Of a DNA stretch of 64,000 bases, positions 26,217 through 35,685 are shown in pieces (the first letter of the stretch is position 1; each line of letters opens with the position of its first letter). The notes under the pieces are model-generated. The model was not told where the DNA came from, did not search any database, and was given only the letters and a program-made list of their open reading frames with translations. The stretch comes from Owenweeksia sp. TMED14 (GTDB lineage Bacteria > Bacteroidota > Bacteroidia > Flavobacteriales > Schleiferiaceae). The DNA lies in NCBI GenBank assembly GCA_949529985.1, contig CATIRS010000024.1, positions 55,833 to 119,832 of the forward strand. The letters are read 5' to 3'. The position numbers and the translations under genes were made by a program.

Positions 26217-26752
26217 GAGTTTGGATTGATTTTTTGAAGCCATTCGGATAGATTACTGAAATATACTCTGTAATCGTCAGTTCCAGGCCTCATACAGAAA
26301 TCGTAAAAATCTTCTTCTCCCTCTGAAACTACTCGAATACCCGCAGCTGTTTTCGACGCTAATTCGTCAAGGGGTAAGTCTTCTCCTCTATTTAGAGTTA
26401 CTATTATATCAAATTCAGTCTGAATAAATTCTAAAGCATTACCAGATTCAGCGACACCCTTCCATGAAAAATCATCAATAAAAATAAGCTGACGACCATT
26501 ATAGAGAACATTCTTAGGTCTCATTTGTCCAGTCCATCCACATAAAGTAACAGATTTATGCTGAAGCTTTAAGGACTGAACAACATCACGCAAAGCTTGT
26601 AAATCCTTTCGATTGATACTTGCATTAAATAAAACACCAATTCTCTTTGCCTTTAGCCATCCATACCATGGAATATTAGCAACTGAAAGATTTCTAGCAT
26701 TCCTCCATCGTCTTTCCCGAAAAGGTTTACTTAATGTGTAGAGCCAATCCAT
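26213..26752 (-). CDS. Conserved Bacteroidota protein of unknown function (DUF6913-like)
   Basis: A 179-residue protein without signal peptide or membrane segment. It has an alternating helix/strand pattern: RIGVLFNASINRKDLQALRDVVQSL suggests a Rossmann-like fold, then VTLCGWTGQM, LIFIDDFSWKG, FDIIVTLNRGEDLPL and a Phe/Tyr-rich tail. The position between ligA and dapA, with overlaps at both ends, is one I associate with a small unknown family (DUF6913) of Bacteroidota; the DUF number is from memory. No function can be read from the sequence. Confidence 0.75.
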   Translation of the reverse strand: MDWLYTLSKPFRERRWRNARNLSVANIPWYGWLKAKRIGVLFNASINRKDLQALRDVVQSLKLQHKSVTLCGWTGQMRPKNVLYNGRQLIFIDDFSWKGVAESGNALEFIQTEFDIIVTLNRGEDLPLDELASKTAAGIRVVSEGEEDFYDFCMRPGTDDYRVYFSNLSEWLQKINPNS

Positions 26753-28737
26753 ATCCTAAATTCATTTTCTGTTAAGAGCTCTATTTCAAAGATAATAGCC
26801 TTCTTAAGCTTACTGGGCCCAACACCCTTTCCTGTTATTAAATAATCTGTTTTTGGGCTAACTGAACTTAATATTTTTCCTCCATTTTGCTCAATGGCAG
26901 TTTTTATTCCATCCCTAGTATAGAAATCAAAAACACCGGAAACAACAAATGTTTTTCCGCTCAAGTTGTTACTTTCTGAATCTTCTTTTTTTTGATAAAA
27001 ATTCAACCCTAAATCTTTTAATTTTTGTATTTCAATAAGAGCTGACTCATCGGAGAAATATGCATGCATCGATTTTGCAATCATTGGGCCGATGGTCTCA
27101 ATCTCAAGTAATTCTTCTTCAGAAGAATTAATAATTGCATCGATATCCTCAAAGTGCCTTGCTATTTTTTTTGCAACCGTAGCTCCCACATGACGAATTC
27201 CTAAAGAGAATAAAACACGTTCGAATGAAACCGATTTACTCTCCTTCATTCCAGCAATAACATTTTGAATTGATTTATCCTTAAACTTTTTCAAGCTCTG
27301 CCAACCAACTACCTGAAGATTATATAATTGAGAAGGCTTAAAGACCAAACCTAACTCAACTAACTGGTCAATGGTTTCCGAACCGATACCATCAATATTC
27401 ATAGCTTTTCTATGAATAAAATGCTCTAATCTCCCCTTTATTTGGGTCTTACAACGCTCTGTGTTTTGACAATAATGCTGAGCATCTCCGGCTCTTCTAG
27501 TTAACAGTTCTGCGCAATCAGGACAATGTGAAATGAATTTTATTTGTATTGCATCACTTTGTCTTTTTGAAAAGTCAACACTTATTATTTTCGGAATGAT
27601 TTCTCCACCTTTCTCTATGTATACTGAATCTCCAATATGAAGATCCAATTTAGATATTTGATCTGCATTATGTATTGATGCGCGCCGAACAACTGTTCCT
27701 GAAATCCATATTGGGTCTAATATGGCAACAGGAGTTATGGCTCCTGTTCTTCCAATTTGATATTTAACATCACGAAGAATAGTAAGCACCATTTCAGAAT
27801 CAAACTTGTAAGCAATTGCCCAGCGTGGTGATTTTGCAGAAAAACCAAGTTTTTCCTGTAAACCGATATCATTTATCTTAATTACAGCACCGTCAATACC
27901 AAATGGCAAATCATGTCTTTGCTTATCCCATAAAGCCAAGTAATCAAGAATATCATCAATTGAATAGCATAACTTTGCCCATCCAGTTTCTTTGTTAGGC
28001 AATGGAAAACCCCAACTTTGGATACAACTAAGGCTATCTGAATGCGTCTTAAAATCAAGATGTTCTGAATATACTGAATACATTAAGGCACTTAAGTTTC
28101 TCCTTGAAACTTCTGCAGAATCTTGAAGCTTCAAACTGCCACTGGCAGCATTACGCGGATTTGCAAATTTATTTTGCCCGCTTAAAAGTCTTTGCTCATT
28201 AAGTTTCTCGAATGATGAGAATGTAAAATATACCTCACCCCGAACCTCTAATTCATTTGGCGCAGAGGAAGGAAGTGTTAGCGGTATGTTTTTTATCGTA
28301 CGAACATTGACAGATACATCATCACCATTCAGCCCATCACCCCTAGTGACTGCTCTTACCAACTTTCTATCTTCATAGCATAGGGAAATTGCAACACCAT
28401 CATATTTTAATTCTACGGACCAATCTATTTTCTGACCTGCAGCCATCTCGCTACGATGAATAAAAGAAGTTATATCATCTTTATTGTAGGAATTACTTAA
28501 GCTAAGCATTGGTCGTTTATGAAGGCATGTATTAAATGACTTTATTACTTGACCACCAACTTTTTGAGTAGGGCTATTAGGATCGAACACTTCAGGAAAA
28601 ATATTCTCCAACTCTTTTAGCTCTAAAAGCAGTTTATCAAATTCAAAGTCAGATATAATAGTTTCATCCAAAACATAATAACGGAAATTATGATCATGTA
28701 AACTTTCACGCAACCCTTGTATCCTCTCTAAGCTCAT
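26731..28737 (-). CDS. ligA: NAD-dependent DNA ligase LigA
   Basis: Seals nicks in DNA during replication and repair using NAD. In order: the Ia domain, the adenylation domain with the active-site lysine in ELKYDGVAISL and TRGDGLNGDDVSVNV, an OB fold, a four-Cys zinc finger (CPDCAELL to CQNTERCK), a helix-hairpin-helix region (FSLGIRHVGATVAKKIARHF, IETIGPMIAKSM) and a C-terminal BRCT domain starting at SGKTFVVSG. Complete at 668 residues. Confidence 0.97.
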   Translation of the reverse strand: MSLERIQGLRESLHDHNFRYYVLDETIISDFEFDKLLLELKELENIFPEVFDPNSPTQKVGGQVIKSFNTCLHKRPMLSLSNSYNKDDITSFIHRSEMAAGQKIDWSVELKYDGVAISLCYEDRKLVRAVTRGDGLNGDDVSVNVRTIKNIPLTLPSSAPNELEVRGEVYFTFSSFEKLNEQRLLSGQNKFANPRNAASGSLKLQDSAEVSRRNLSALMYSVYSEHLDFKTHSDSLSCIQSWGFPLPNKETGWAKLCYSIDDILDYLALWDKQRHDLPFGIDGAVIKINDIGLQEKLGFSAKSPRWAIAYKFDSEMVLTILRDVKYQIGRTGAITPVAILDPIWISGTVVRRASIHNADQISKLDLHIGDSVYIEKGGEIIPKIISVDFSKRQSDAIQIKFISHCPDCAELLTRRAGDAQHYCQNTERCKTQIKGRLEHFIHRKAMNIDGIGSETIDQLVELGLVFKPSQLYNLQVVGWQSLKKFKDKSIQNVIAGMKESKSVSFERVLFSLGIRHVGATVAKKIARHFEDIDAIINSSEEELLEIETIGPMIAKSMHAYFSDESALIEIQKLKDLGLNFYQKKEDSESNNLSGKTFVVSGVFDFYTRDGIKTAIEQNGGKILSSVSPKTDYLITGKGVGPSKLKKAIIFEIELLTENEFRIWIGSTH

Positions 28738-28758
28738 GTGTTCAAATTTAGGAGAGAA

Positions 28759-29604
28759 TTAAAGACGAATTGCTTTAATAAAACGCGATTTACCACAATC
28801 ATCATTAATTATTTTTATATCATGCCATTTTTTCTGAGCCAATAAATAATCTCTAACTTTTAAACAGTACAAAAAATGGGTCTCTAAAAACAACAGACCT
28901 CCAGATTTTAATGCATGACTGGCCCAAATGTCAATTTTTTGATAAAAAATAATTGGATTTCTGTCTGGAACAGATAAGGCAAGTTTAGGTTCATAGACTA
29001 AAGATTCATCTAAAGGTTCAGAATTTGGTATATAAGGAGGGTTAGAAACCCAAATATCATCTTGCCCAGAGACAAGCCAGTCAGGAATTGGATCTAAAAT
29101 ATTTGAGTTGAGCCAATTAACTTCTACATTGTGAAAACATGCATTCTCTTTAGCCAAGTCAATTGCATTTGAACTTATATCGAAACCAGTAACGCTTGCA
29201 CTAGGGTGCTTAAACTTTGTAGCTATAGCTATGCAACCTGAACCAGTACAGGCATCTACAACCCGAAACGAGGGCTTGATGTCATCCAAAACAAGCGACA
29301 ACAATTCTTCAGTTTCCGGCCTTGGAATTAAGGCGCGATTATCAATTTTCCAAATCATTCCAAACCAAAATGTTTCAGCCAAAACATAAGCAATAGGTTT
29401 AGATGATTTTAGCTCCTGTAAATCTTTCTGGAAGGTTAATTTCTCATCGACAGAAAGATTAATATGAAAACGAAGTTCCCACTTTACCCTACCAGCGTGC
29501 CTAACACGTAACCACTCAGACCAAATAGCTCTTGACTCTGAGAGGCTACCGTGGACTTCGTACATAGAATTCAGAAATTCAGCTTGAGCTTTAGCGCATT
29601 CCAT
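28759..29604 (-). CDS. prmC: Peptide chain release factor N5-glutamine methyltransferase PrmC
   Basis: Methylates the GGQ glutamine of release factors RF1 and RF2. SAM-binding motif VVDACTGSGCIAIA and the substrate-gripping WVSNPPYIP (NPPY) are present, preceded by the family motif RALIPRPETEEL. The frame is open to 29652, which would overlap the divergent ribD by 19 bp; I prefer the ATG at 29604 (MECAKAQAEF, 281 residues), which leaves a 29-bp gap. Head-to-head arrangement with ribD. Confidence 0.92.
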   Translation of the reverse strand: MECAKAQAEFLNSMYEVHGSLSESRAIWSEWLRVRHAGRVKWELRFHINLSVDEKLTFQKDLQELKSSKPIAYVLAETFWFGMIWKIDNRALIPRPETEELLSLVLDDIKPSFRVVDACTGSGCIAIATKFKHPSASVTGFDISSNAIDLAKENACFHNVEVNWLNSNILDPIPDWLVSGQDDIWVSNPPYIPNSEPLDESLVYEPKLALSVPDRNPIIFYQKIDIWASHALKSGGLLFLETHFLYCLKVRDYLLAQKKWHDIKIINDDCGKSRFIKAIRL

Positions 29605-29633
29605 AGAACGAAGGTAGGATGTACATTTGCTAA

Positions 29634-30647
29634 ATGGACGATTATATTGCAATTCAACGTTGCATTTTACTTGCTAAAAGTTCTGGCGGATGGGTTCATC
29701 CGAATCCAAAAGTTGGATGCATAATTGTACACAATCATAAAGTAATTGGAGAAGGGCGTCATCACAAATCAGGAGGTCATCATGCAGAAGTAATGGCATT
29801 AAGTTCTGTAGAAGAAAAAGATAAAAATCTGATCAAATATTCAACTCTATATGTTAATCTTGAACCATGCTGTCATTTTGGGAAAACACCTCCGTGTACC
29901 GATCTTATAATATCAAATGGGATAAAAAATGTAGTAATCGGTGTGAGCGACCCAAACCCAAAAGTTTCTGGGAAAGGAATTAAATGTCTTAAAAAAGCAG
30001 GAGTGAATGTCAAAGTAGGCATCTATGAGATTGAATGTATAGAATTAAACAAACGTTTTTTTCACTCAATTCAAAAAGGCCTTCCATACGTCGTAATAAA
30101 ATGGGCTGAGTCATCAGATGGCTATATTGATAAATCTAGAAACTCTTTAAATTCAAAACCGATAAAAATAAGTTCACCGTCAATGCAGCCGATAGTGCAC
30201 TCATGGCGAAGTAAGGAGCAAGCAATTTTGATTGGCATTAAAACGTTCCTAACAGATAGACCTATATTAAATGTGCGATTATCATCAGGACCAGATCCAA
30301 TAAAGATTATTTGGATTTCAAAGCTCATTAAAAAAAATAAACTAGATTTAGAGAACGCGTTTAAAGAAGGTTGGATAATATGGGGGCCCAACGCTCATGA
30401 ATCAGCAAATGATGCTCTTTTGCGTCATTTAAAAGAAAGTGGTTTGAGAAGCATTCTAGTCGAAGGTGGAGCTGAGACAATTAAATACTTTTTCAAAGCA
30501 TCCATTTGGAATGAATGTCGAATTATAAAAAATGAAAAAAAATTAGGCAATGGCGTTGCAGCTCCCTTGATACCGGAAAGTCACTCACCTCGAAAAGTCT
30601 ACTCTATTGATAAAAATAAAGTTTCAATTTATTTCAACCCAAAATGA
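29634..30647 (+). CDS. ribD: Bifunctional riboflavin biosynthesis deaminase/reductase RibD
   Basis: Second and third steps of riboflavin synthesis. The N-terminal cytidine-deaminase-like domain has WVHPNPKVGCIIV and the zinc site HHAEVMAL plus EPCCHFGKTPPCT. The C-terminal reductase domain follows from about residue 145 (YVVIKWAESSDGYID) with HSWRSKEQAILIGIKTFLTDRP and LVEGGAETIKYF. Length 337 residues, slightly short but with both domains. Its end overlaps the start of the downstream peptidase gene by 4 bp. Confidence 0.94.
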   Translation: MDDYIAIQRCILLAKSSGGWVHPNPKVGCIIVHNHKVIGEGRHHKSGGHHAEVMALSSVEEKDKNLIKYSTLYVNLEPCCHFGKTPPCTDLIISNGIKNVVIGVSDPNPKVSGKGIKCLKKAGVNVKVGIYEIECIELNKRFFHSIQKGLPYVVIKWAESSDGYIDKSRNSLNSKPIKISSPSMQPIVHSWRSKEQAILIGIKTFLTDRPILNVRLSSGPDPIKIIWISKLIKKNKLDLENAFKEGWIIWGPNAHESANDALLRHLKESGLRSILVEGGAETIKYFFKASIWNECRIIKNEKKLGNGVAAPLIPESHSPRKVYSIDKNKVSIYFNPK

Positions 30648-32335
30648 GAATTCCAATCAGAAGATCTTTTTTTTTAGTAATTATCTTTTTCATTAACCCA
30701 TTTATTGAAATTAATGGACAATCATTGCCAGTAACTTTTTCATGGATCAAAAGCCCTTTAGTTAGTAAGAACACAAATGATTGGAAAAGCTGGCTAAATA
30801 AAAAATCAAATGTTACTTCTCCATTTAATTGGAAAGAAATTAACAAAAAAAATTCCTTAGGAGGTACTCATTTGAGATTTCAGTTGTATTTACACAAACT
30901 TCCTGTTACAGGTGCTGAAGCGATCGTTTTTATTAAAAAAAATGGAAAAGGTCTTGCAGCATCTTATACTGCTCAACCGGAAATCAAAACTGACTACCCA
31001 CCGAAAGAAGCTACTTGTTGGCTTTTTCAAAATAATTCATTGATTCCATGCCTTGTTAGAGATAAAAAAACAAAAACATTATCCGGTCCATCATGGATTC
31101 GATATTGGGAGAACATAGAGGGAGAAACGTTATACGATCAAAACATGATTGTTTATTACTCGGACTCAACGGGTCTTGTAAGTGCATTTAAACCTGATCC
31201 ATTAACAAAAGCTCAAGTTACATACGGAGGAGTCTATAAAGATATTAACGATGAAAACCTAAACGTTTTAGCACCTCTGCAAGACACAGTCTCACTTTTA
31301 ATGACTTTCAGCTCTGGATTATTCTTTTTAAGCAATTTTGCAGCAAGTATATCGGAATTTGATCATCCTATTGTTAATATCCCAAGTTCATTCAATGGAG
31401 AATTTTTCTTTTCCAGAAGTGATCCGGGCTTTGAAATGACTAATGCCTTGTATCATGTTACTAAAATGAAATTGAGGATTGACAGCTTAGGTTTTAACAA
31501 CCTTGTTAACTACTCCATCCCAATTGACGTTAATGCAATGAATGGATCTGATAATTCTGCATTTGACCCAGGAACAACGCCTCCAACACTTTTGTTTGGC
31601 GAAGGTGGAGTAGATGACGCAGAAGATGCAGATGTAATAATTCACGAATATTCTCATGCCATATCGCATAGTGCAGCTCCAAACAGCCTATTCGGAACTG
31701 AAAGGCAATGTCTTGATGAAGCTCTTGGGGACTATTTCGCCTCGAGCTACTCACGTCAAATGAATCCTTTTAATTGGGAAAACGTATTTTCTTGGGATGG
31801 GCACAATGAATTTTGGGCTGGGAGATCCGCAATTAACTCTCAAATGAAAATGTATCCAAATATTACATTCACAGGGATTTACGAGCATACAGATTTATTT
31901 GTTGACCCATTGATGAGACTTTGGACAAATCATGGCCCTGATATTGTTGATAAACTTCTTTTAGAATCTATTCACAATTGGTCATCTGGAATTTCCTTCT
32001 CTATTGCTGCCAACTGGATACTCGTAGCAGATTCAGCTTTATATTCCGGACTGCATTCCAGCGATATTCATCTTCAATTTGCAAAATGGAATATTTTAAG
32101 CCCAAAAGCTAGTAATCAAGATATAGAAGAAAACATGAAGAAGCGAGACTTCATGACTTCAGGAAGCTGGTTGGTTCCTCGGGATTTGCAAAATATAAAA
32201 GCTCAAATAACAGACGGAAGTGGTAGACACAAGTGGTCAGGCTATCTTCCTAACGTTTTATTTCTTAAAGGTTGGCCAAAAGGTGTTTATTACATTAAAA
32301 CTGTATCTAAAGTGATGCGTTTAGTAATACACTAA
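30644..32335 (+). CDS. Secreted zinc metallopeptidase (HExxH gluzincin), possible T9SS cargo
   Basis: A 563-residue exported protein with a signal peptide (about 1-26, ending INGQ). The zinc site is HEYSHAISH (about residue 335), followed after some 25 residues by the third ligand in CLDEALGDYFA, a gluzincin arrangement seen in thermolysin- and fungalysin-like peptidases. The last 50 residues (NIKAQITDGSG, then GWPKGVYYIKTVSK and MRLVIH) look like the second half of a T9SS type A sorting domain without the usual NP-rich start, so export by T9SS is possible but not certain. Starts on the ribD stop. Family assignment within gluzincins is open. Confidence 0.75.
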   Translation: MRIPIRRSFFLVIIFFINPFIEINGQSLPVTFSWIKSPLVSKNTNDWKSWLNKKSNVTSPFNWKEINKKNSLGGTHLRFQLYLHKLPVTGAEAIVFIKKNGKGLAASYTAQPEIKTDYPPKEATCWLFQNNSLIPCLVRDKKTKTLSGPSWIRYWENIEGETLYDQNMIVYYSDSTGLVSAFKPDPLTKAQVTYGGVYKDINDENLNVLAPLQDTVSLLMTFSSGLFFLSNFAASISEFDHPIVNIPSSFNGEFFFSRSDPGFEMTNALYHVTKMKLRIDSLGFNNLVNYSIPIDVNAMNGSDNSAFDPGTTPPTLLFGEGGVDDAEDADVIIHEYSHAISHSAAPNSLFGTERQCLDEALGDYFASSYSRQMNPFNWENVFSWDGHNEFWAGRSAINSQMKMYPNITFTGIYEHTDLFVDPLMRLWTNHGPDIVDKLLLESIHNWSSGISFSIAANWILVADSALYSGLHSSDIHLQFAKWNILSPKASNQDIEENMKKRDFMTSGSWLVPRDLQNIKAQITDGSGRHKWSGYLPNVLFLKGWPKGVYYIKTVSKVMRLVIH

Positions 32336-32739
32336 AAATAAGGCTTAAGTATATTTAACAATTCATCAGAAATGAGTTGAGGTTTGCCTGTTTTAGTAGA
32401 AGCAAAAACTAAAACAACTATTGCAGTGGTAGCTATATCTCCATTCTCATTATAAATTTTAAAGCTGAATGGCATTCTAGATCCTTCTGGTAATTCTGAA
32501 ATTTCAGTCTCAACAGTTATCTCCTCGTCATAACGAAGCGGGATTTTATATTTTATTTCCAATGAAGAAACTGGAAGCATAACCCCACTTTCTTCGAGCT
32601 CACGATATCGTATGCCAACTTCACGAAGGGCCTCGACTCTTCCAATTTCTAAAAATGCCGGATAGTTCCCGTAATAGCAATAACCCATTTGGTCAGTTTC
32701 GGCATATCGTATTCTAAATTTACATGTTGAAACAATCAT
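32332..32739 (-). CDS. Acyl-CoA thioesterase, YbgC/4-hydroxybenzoyl-CoA type hotdog protein
   Basis: Hotdog-fold thioesterase of 135 residues. The family motif RIRYAETDQMGYCYYGNYPAFLEIGRVE includes the catalytic Asp (AETDQMGY) and the following helix; SSLEIKYKIPLRYDEEITVETE is the usual second strand pair. Substrate is likely an acyl-CoA or acyl-ACP. Its stop overlaps the peptidase stop by 4 bp, tail to tail. A 237-bp gap separates it, head to head, from dnaA. Confidence 0.88.
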   Translation of the reverse strand: MIVSTCKFRIRYAETDQMGYCYYGNYPAFLEIGRVEALREVGIRYRELEESGVMLPVSSLEIKYKIPLRYDEEITVETEISELPEGSRMPFSFKIYNENGDIATTAIVVLVFASTKTGKPQLISDELLNILKPYF

Positions 32740-32976
32740 TTAATTTACTGTTAAAATATTCATAATCAGAATTTTAAATAAACTTTTATTGAGGATCAAA
32801 GCGGTATTAAAATATATTTATAGGGTAAAAGTATTTTAAAATCAATAGACAAACAATTTTTTTTCAACGGATTTTATTGACACTTTCGCTTACCGATATA
32901 ACCACTAATAAGCACACGTTTAAAAACTTTGTTTAAGTATTTTTCAACAACTAAAAGTAAAGAACTTTAAAGACAC

Positions 32977-34413
32977 ATGGAGCACACTGCAGATGCTATT
33001 TGGCGAAATTGTTTGATTTATGTTCAAGACAACATAAGTCCCCAAGCTTTTAAGACTTGGTTTCTCCCTATTCGCCCAATTAAGCTTCATGGTAAAGTTA
33101 TAACCCTTCAAGTGCCAAGTAAATTTGTTTACGAATGGCTTGAAGCGCACTACATAAAATTATTAAAATCTGCAATCACAAAAGAATTAGGTAGTGATGC
33201 TAGACTCGTATATTCTATTGTTATGGATCATGACACTGCTCATTTAGAAGTAAATAAAGTTGATATACCATCAATTAATAGATTTCCAATTGAAAATCAA
33301 AAAGTTTCCCTTCCAGCTAGTATTGGAGGTGATACTGGGATAAAAAACCCTTTTGTTATACCTGGTCTTAAGAAAGTTAATATTGAAAGTCAACTCAATT
33401 TAAATTACACATTTGAAAATTTTATAGAGGGAGACTGTAACAGATTAGCAAGGTCTGCAGGTTATGCCGTTGCTCAAAAACCGGGAGGAACATCATTTAA
33501 TCCACTTTTAATCTACGGAGGTGTAGGTTTAGGAAAAACTCATCTTGCTCACTCGATAGGAATAGAAATAAAAGACAGGTTTGCAGATAAGACAGTTTTG
33601 TATGTTTCCGCTGAACGCTTTACACAACAATTTATAGATGCCATACGGAACAACACAAAAAATGATTTTGTTCATTTCTACCAGTTAATCGATGTATTAA
33701 TTATGGATGATGTTCAATCATTTAGCGGAAAAGAAAAAACACAAGATGTTTTCTTTGAGATTTTTAACCATCTTCATCAACAAGGAAAGCAAGTTATATT
33801 GACCTCAGACAGAGCTCCAGTTGACCTACAAGGCATGGAGCAACGTCTTTTATCTCGCTTCAAATGGGGACTTTCAGCTGATCTTCAACGACCTGATCTT
33901 GAAACTAGAATAGCTATTCTTCGTCAAAAACTATACTCTGATGGAATTGAAATGCCTGATGACGTAGTCGAATATTTAGCTTACAGCATTACCTCAAACG
34001 TTCGAGAACTCGAGGGCGCTCTCATTTCTCTTCTTGCTCAATCATCTTTAAACAGAAAGAAAATAACTGTTGAGCTTGCTAAGCAAATGATCGACAAATT
34101 TGTTAAAAACACAACACGTGAAATAAGCGTAGATTTTATTCAAAAAGTGGTTTGTGATTATTTTGACATGCCTGTTGAACTTCTAAAAAGTAAGACACGA
34201 AAACGTGAAATTGTTCAAGCTAGGCAATTAACAATGTTTTTTGCGAAAAAAATGACGAAAAATAGCTTGGCAGCAATCGGAGCTCAATGTGGTAATAAAG
34301 ACCACGCCACTGTTCTTCATGCTTGCCGAACAGTTAGCAACTTATCTGAAACAGACAAACGTTTTAGAGTTTTCGTAGATGATCTTAGGAAAAAGTTAAC
34401 ATTGGTGGGGTGA
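32977..34413 (+). CDS. dnaA: Chromosomal replication initiator DnaA
   Basis: AAA+ protein that opens the replication origin. Domain I is at 1-about 85, a variable linker follows, then the AAA+ core with Walker A GGVGLGKTHL, Walker B LIMDDVQSF and a sensor region, and the C-terminal DNA-binding domain with CGNKDHATVLHAC. Complete at 478 residues. The 237-bp upstream gap is AT-rich; it has two TTTTCAAC copies (32861 and 32941) but no canonical TTATNCACA boxes, so I do not call an origin. Downstream overlap with the phosphatase gene indicates co-transcription. Confidence 0.97.
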   Translation: MEHTADAIWRNCLIYVQDNISPQAFKTWFLPIRPIKLHGKVITLQVPSKFVYEWLEAHYIKLLKSAITKELGSDARLVYSIVMDHDTAHLEVNKVDIPSINRFPIENQKVSLPASIGGDTGIKNPFVIPGLKKVNIESQLNLNYTFENFIEGDCNRLARSAGYAVAQKPGGTSFNPLLIYGGVGLGKTHLAHSIGIEIKDRFADKTVLYVSAERFTQQFIDAIRNNTKNDFVHFYQLIDVLIMDDVQSFSGKEKTQDVFFEIFNHLHQQGKQVILTSDRAPVDLQGMEQRLLSRFKWGLSADLQRPDLETRIAILRQKLYSDGIEMPDDVVEYLAYSITSNVRELEGALISLLAQSSLNRKKITVELAKQMIDKFVKNTTREISVDFIQKVVCDYFDMPVELLKSKTRKREIVQARQLTMFFAKKMTKNSLAAIGAQCGNKDHATVLHACRTVSNLSETDKRFRVFVDDLRKKLTLVG

Positions 34414-34907
34414 AACCTAAATCAATACTTTTTGTGTGTTTAGGCAATATATGCCGTTCCCCAGTAGCTCAGGGTGTTTTTCAAGATGTTTTAACCCACA
34501 AAATAGGATTATCGATTTCCAAAAAGTGGACTATTGATTCTGCAGGCACTTCTAAATACCACAATGGTGAATCACCTGATCATAGATCTCAGAATTCCAC
34601 AATCCTTCATGGGGTTGATATTTCTAATCAAAAATCTAGACACTTTACATCTACTGATTTTAAAATGTTTGATTTCATTTTTGTTATGGATGCAATGAAC
34701 TATTCAAATGTTTTAAAACTTTCAGAAAATGACTCTGAAAGGAGCAAAGTTCATTTTTTTTTAGACTCCAGTTTCCCAAATCAAAACCGTCAGGTTCAAG
34801 ACCCATACCTTGGTGGTTCTTATGGATTTGAAAATGTTTATCAAATCGTAAAGAAAGCCTCAGAAAATTGGCTGGAGAGATGGGGATCCGTAAAAGATAA
34901 ATTATAA
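34410..34907 (+). CDS. Low molecular weight protein-tyrosine phosphatase
   Basis: Cytosolic phosphatase of 165 residues. The N-terminal P-loop VCLGNICRSPVAQGVF holds the catalytic CX5R (Cys about residue 9) and the general-acid loop VQDPYLGG is intact near residue 130. It overlaps dnaA by four bases and the next gene by one. The order dnaA / phosphatase / methyltransferase-like recurs in Flavobacteriales, as far as I recall. Relatives near capsule genes regulate tyrosine kinases, but here the glycan locus is 15 kb away. Confidence 0.93.
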   Translation: MKPKSILFVCLGNICRSPVAQGVFQDVLTHKIGLSISKKWTIDSAGTSKYHNGESPDHRSQNSTILHGVDISNQKSRHFTSTDFKMFDFIFVMDAMNYSNVLKLSENDSERSKVHFFLDSSFPNQNRQVQDPYLGGSYGFENVYQIVKKASENWLERWGSVKDKL

Positions 34908-35632
34908 TGGATATGGGCACTCTGCATCTTTTCCCAGTACCGATTTCAGATTCATTTCATAAAAACACAATTCCGCCAGGATTAATTGAAGCTGCTCAAA
35001 ACATTCAAGATTGGATCGTTGAAACGCCAAAAGCTGCTAGAAAGAAACTTAAAATAATTGCACCTACTACAGCAATTTCTGAACAACGACTTTTCCCCTT
35101 AGACAAGTTCAATATAAAAAATAATTTTTCTATTCTTTTAGAGCCTTGTCTAAAAGGAAAGGACATGGGACTTATATCCGACGCTGGGTCACCAGCGATT
35201 GCCGACCCCGGAGCCATGATTATCGCGGAAGCGCACAGGCTCGGGATTAAAGTAAAACCCTGGGTCGGACCATCTTCAATACTACTCGGCCTAATGGCAA
35301 GTGGTTTGAATGGGCAATCTTTTAGCTTTCTTGGATATCTTCCTCATGATAAATCAGAAAGAAAAATCCTTTTAATTAAGATGGAAAGAAATATTAGAGA
35401 CGGGATTACCCAAATTTTTATTGAAACCCCATATCGTAATGTGAAAATCATCGAAGAACTTTCTAAATCTCTATCAGGAGACATTTTTATGTGTGCTGCT
35501 TGCAATTTAAATAGCGATAAAGAGATTATAATCAGTAAGTCTATCTCTGAATGGAAGCAAGAAAAAAGAATAATTTCTTTTCATAAAGAACCGACAATTT
35601 TTATTCTAGGACGATCTTCTAAGTTGATTTAG
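34907..35632 (+). CDS. Tetrapyrrole-methylase-fold SAM methyltransferase, RsmI-like but short
   Basis: A 241-residue protein related to RsmI (2'-O-methylation of 16S rRNA C1402). It keeps GLISDAGSPAIADPGAMI (RsmI usually SDAGTPGISDPG), VGPSSILLGLMASGLNG, FSFLGYLPHDKSERK and FIETPYRN. It is shorter than RsmI, whose C-terminal extension is absent, and the N-terminal strand (LHLFPVPISD) differs from the usual LYVVATPIGN. It may be a paralogue with another substrate. Directly follows the phosphatase gene. Confidence 0.82.
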   Translation: MDMGTLHLFPVPISDSFHKNTIPPGLIEAAQNIQDWIVETPKAARKKLKIIAPTTAISEQRLFPLDKFNIKNNFSILLEPCLKGKDMGLISDAGSPAIADPGAMIIAEAHRLGIKVKPWVGPSSILLGLMASGLNGQSFSFLGYLPHDKSERKILLIKMERNIRDGITQIFIETPYRNVKIIEELSKSLSGDIFMCAACNLNSDKEIIISKSISEWKQEKRIISFHKEPTIFILGRSSKLI

Positions 35633-35663
35633 GTTCTTAAAATAACCAATCAAATAAGGAAAA

Positions 35664-35676
35664 GTACGTATCGTAC
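35664..35676. repeat. Perfect 13-bp inverted repeat upstream of mnmE
   Basis: GTACG-TAT-CGTAC, two perfect 5-bp arms around a 3-bp spacer, ending 9 bp before the mnmE GTG start. Could be a protein-binding site or a small hairpin in the leader; short enough to be chance. Confidence 0.3.
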
Positions 35677-35685
35677 ATTAGCCAT

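Noticed and set aside
28759-29652. Overlap of prmC and ribD starts as a true shared region
   Set aside because: An internal ATG at 29604 gives a family-typical PrmC length and removes the overlap.
32740-32976. Possible replication origin upstream of dnaA
   Set aside because: The gap is AT-rich and has two TTTTCAAC copies, but no TTATNCACA-type DnaA boxes or clear unwinding repeats. Bacteroidota origins need not be at dnaA.
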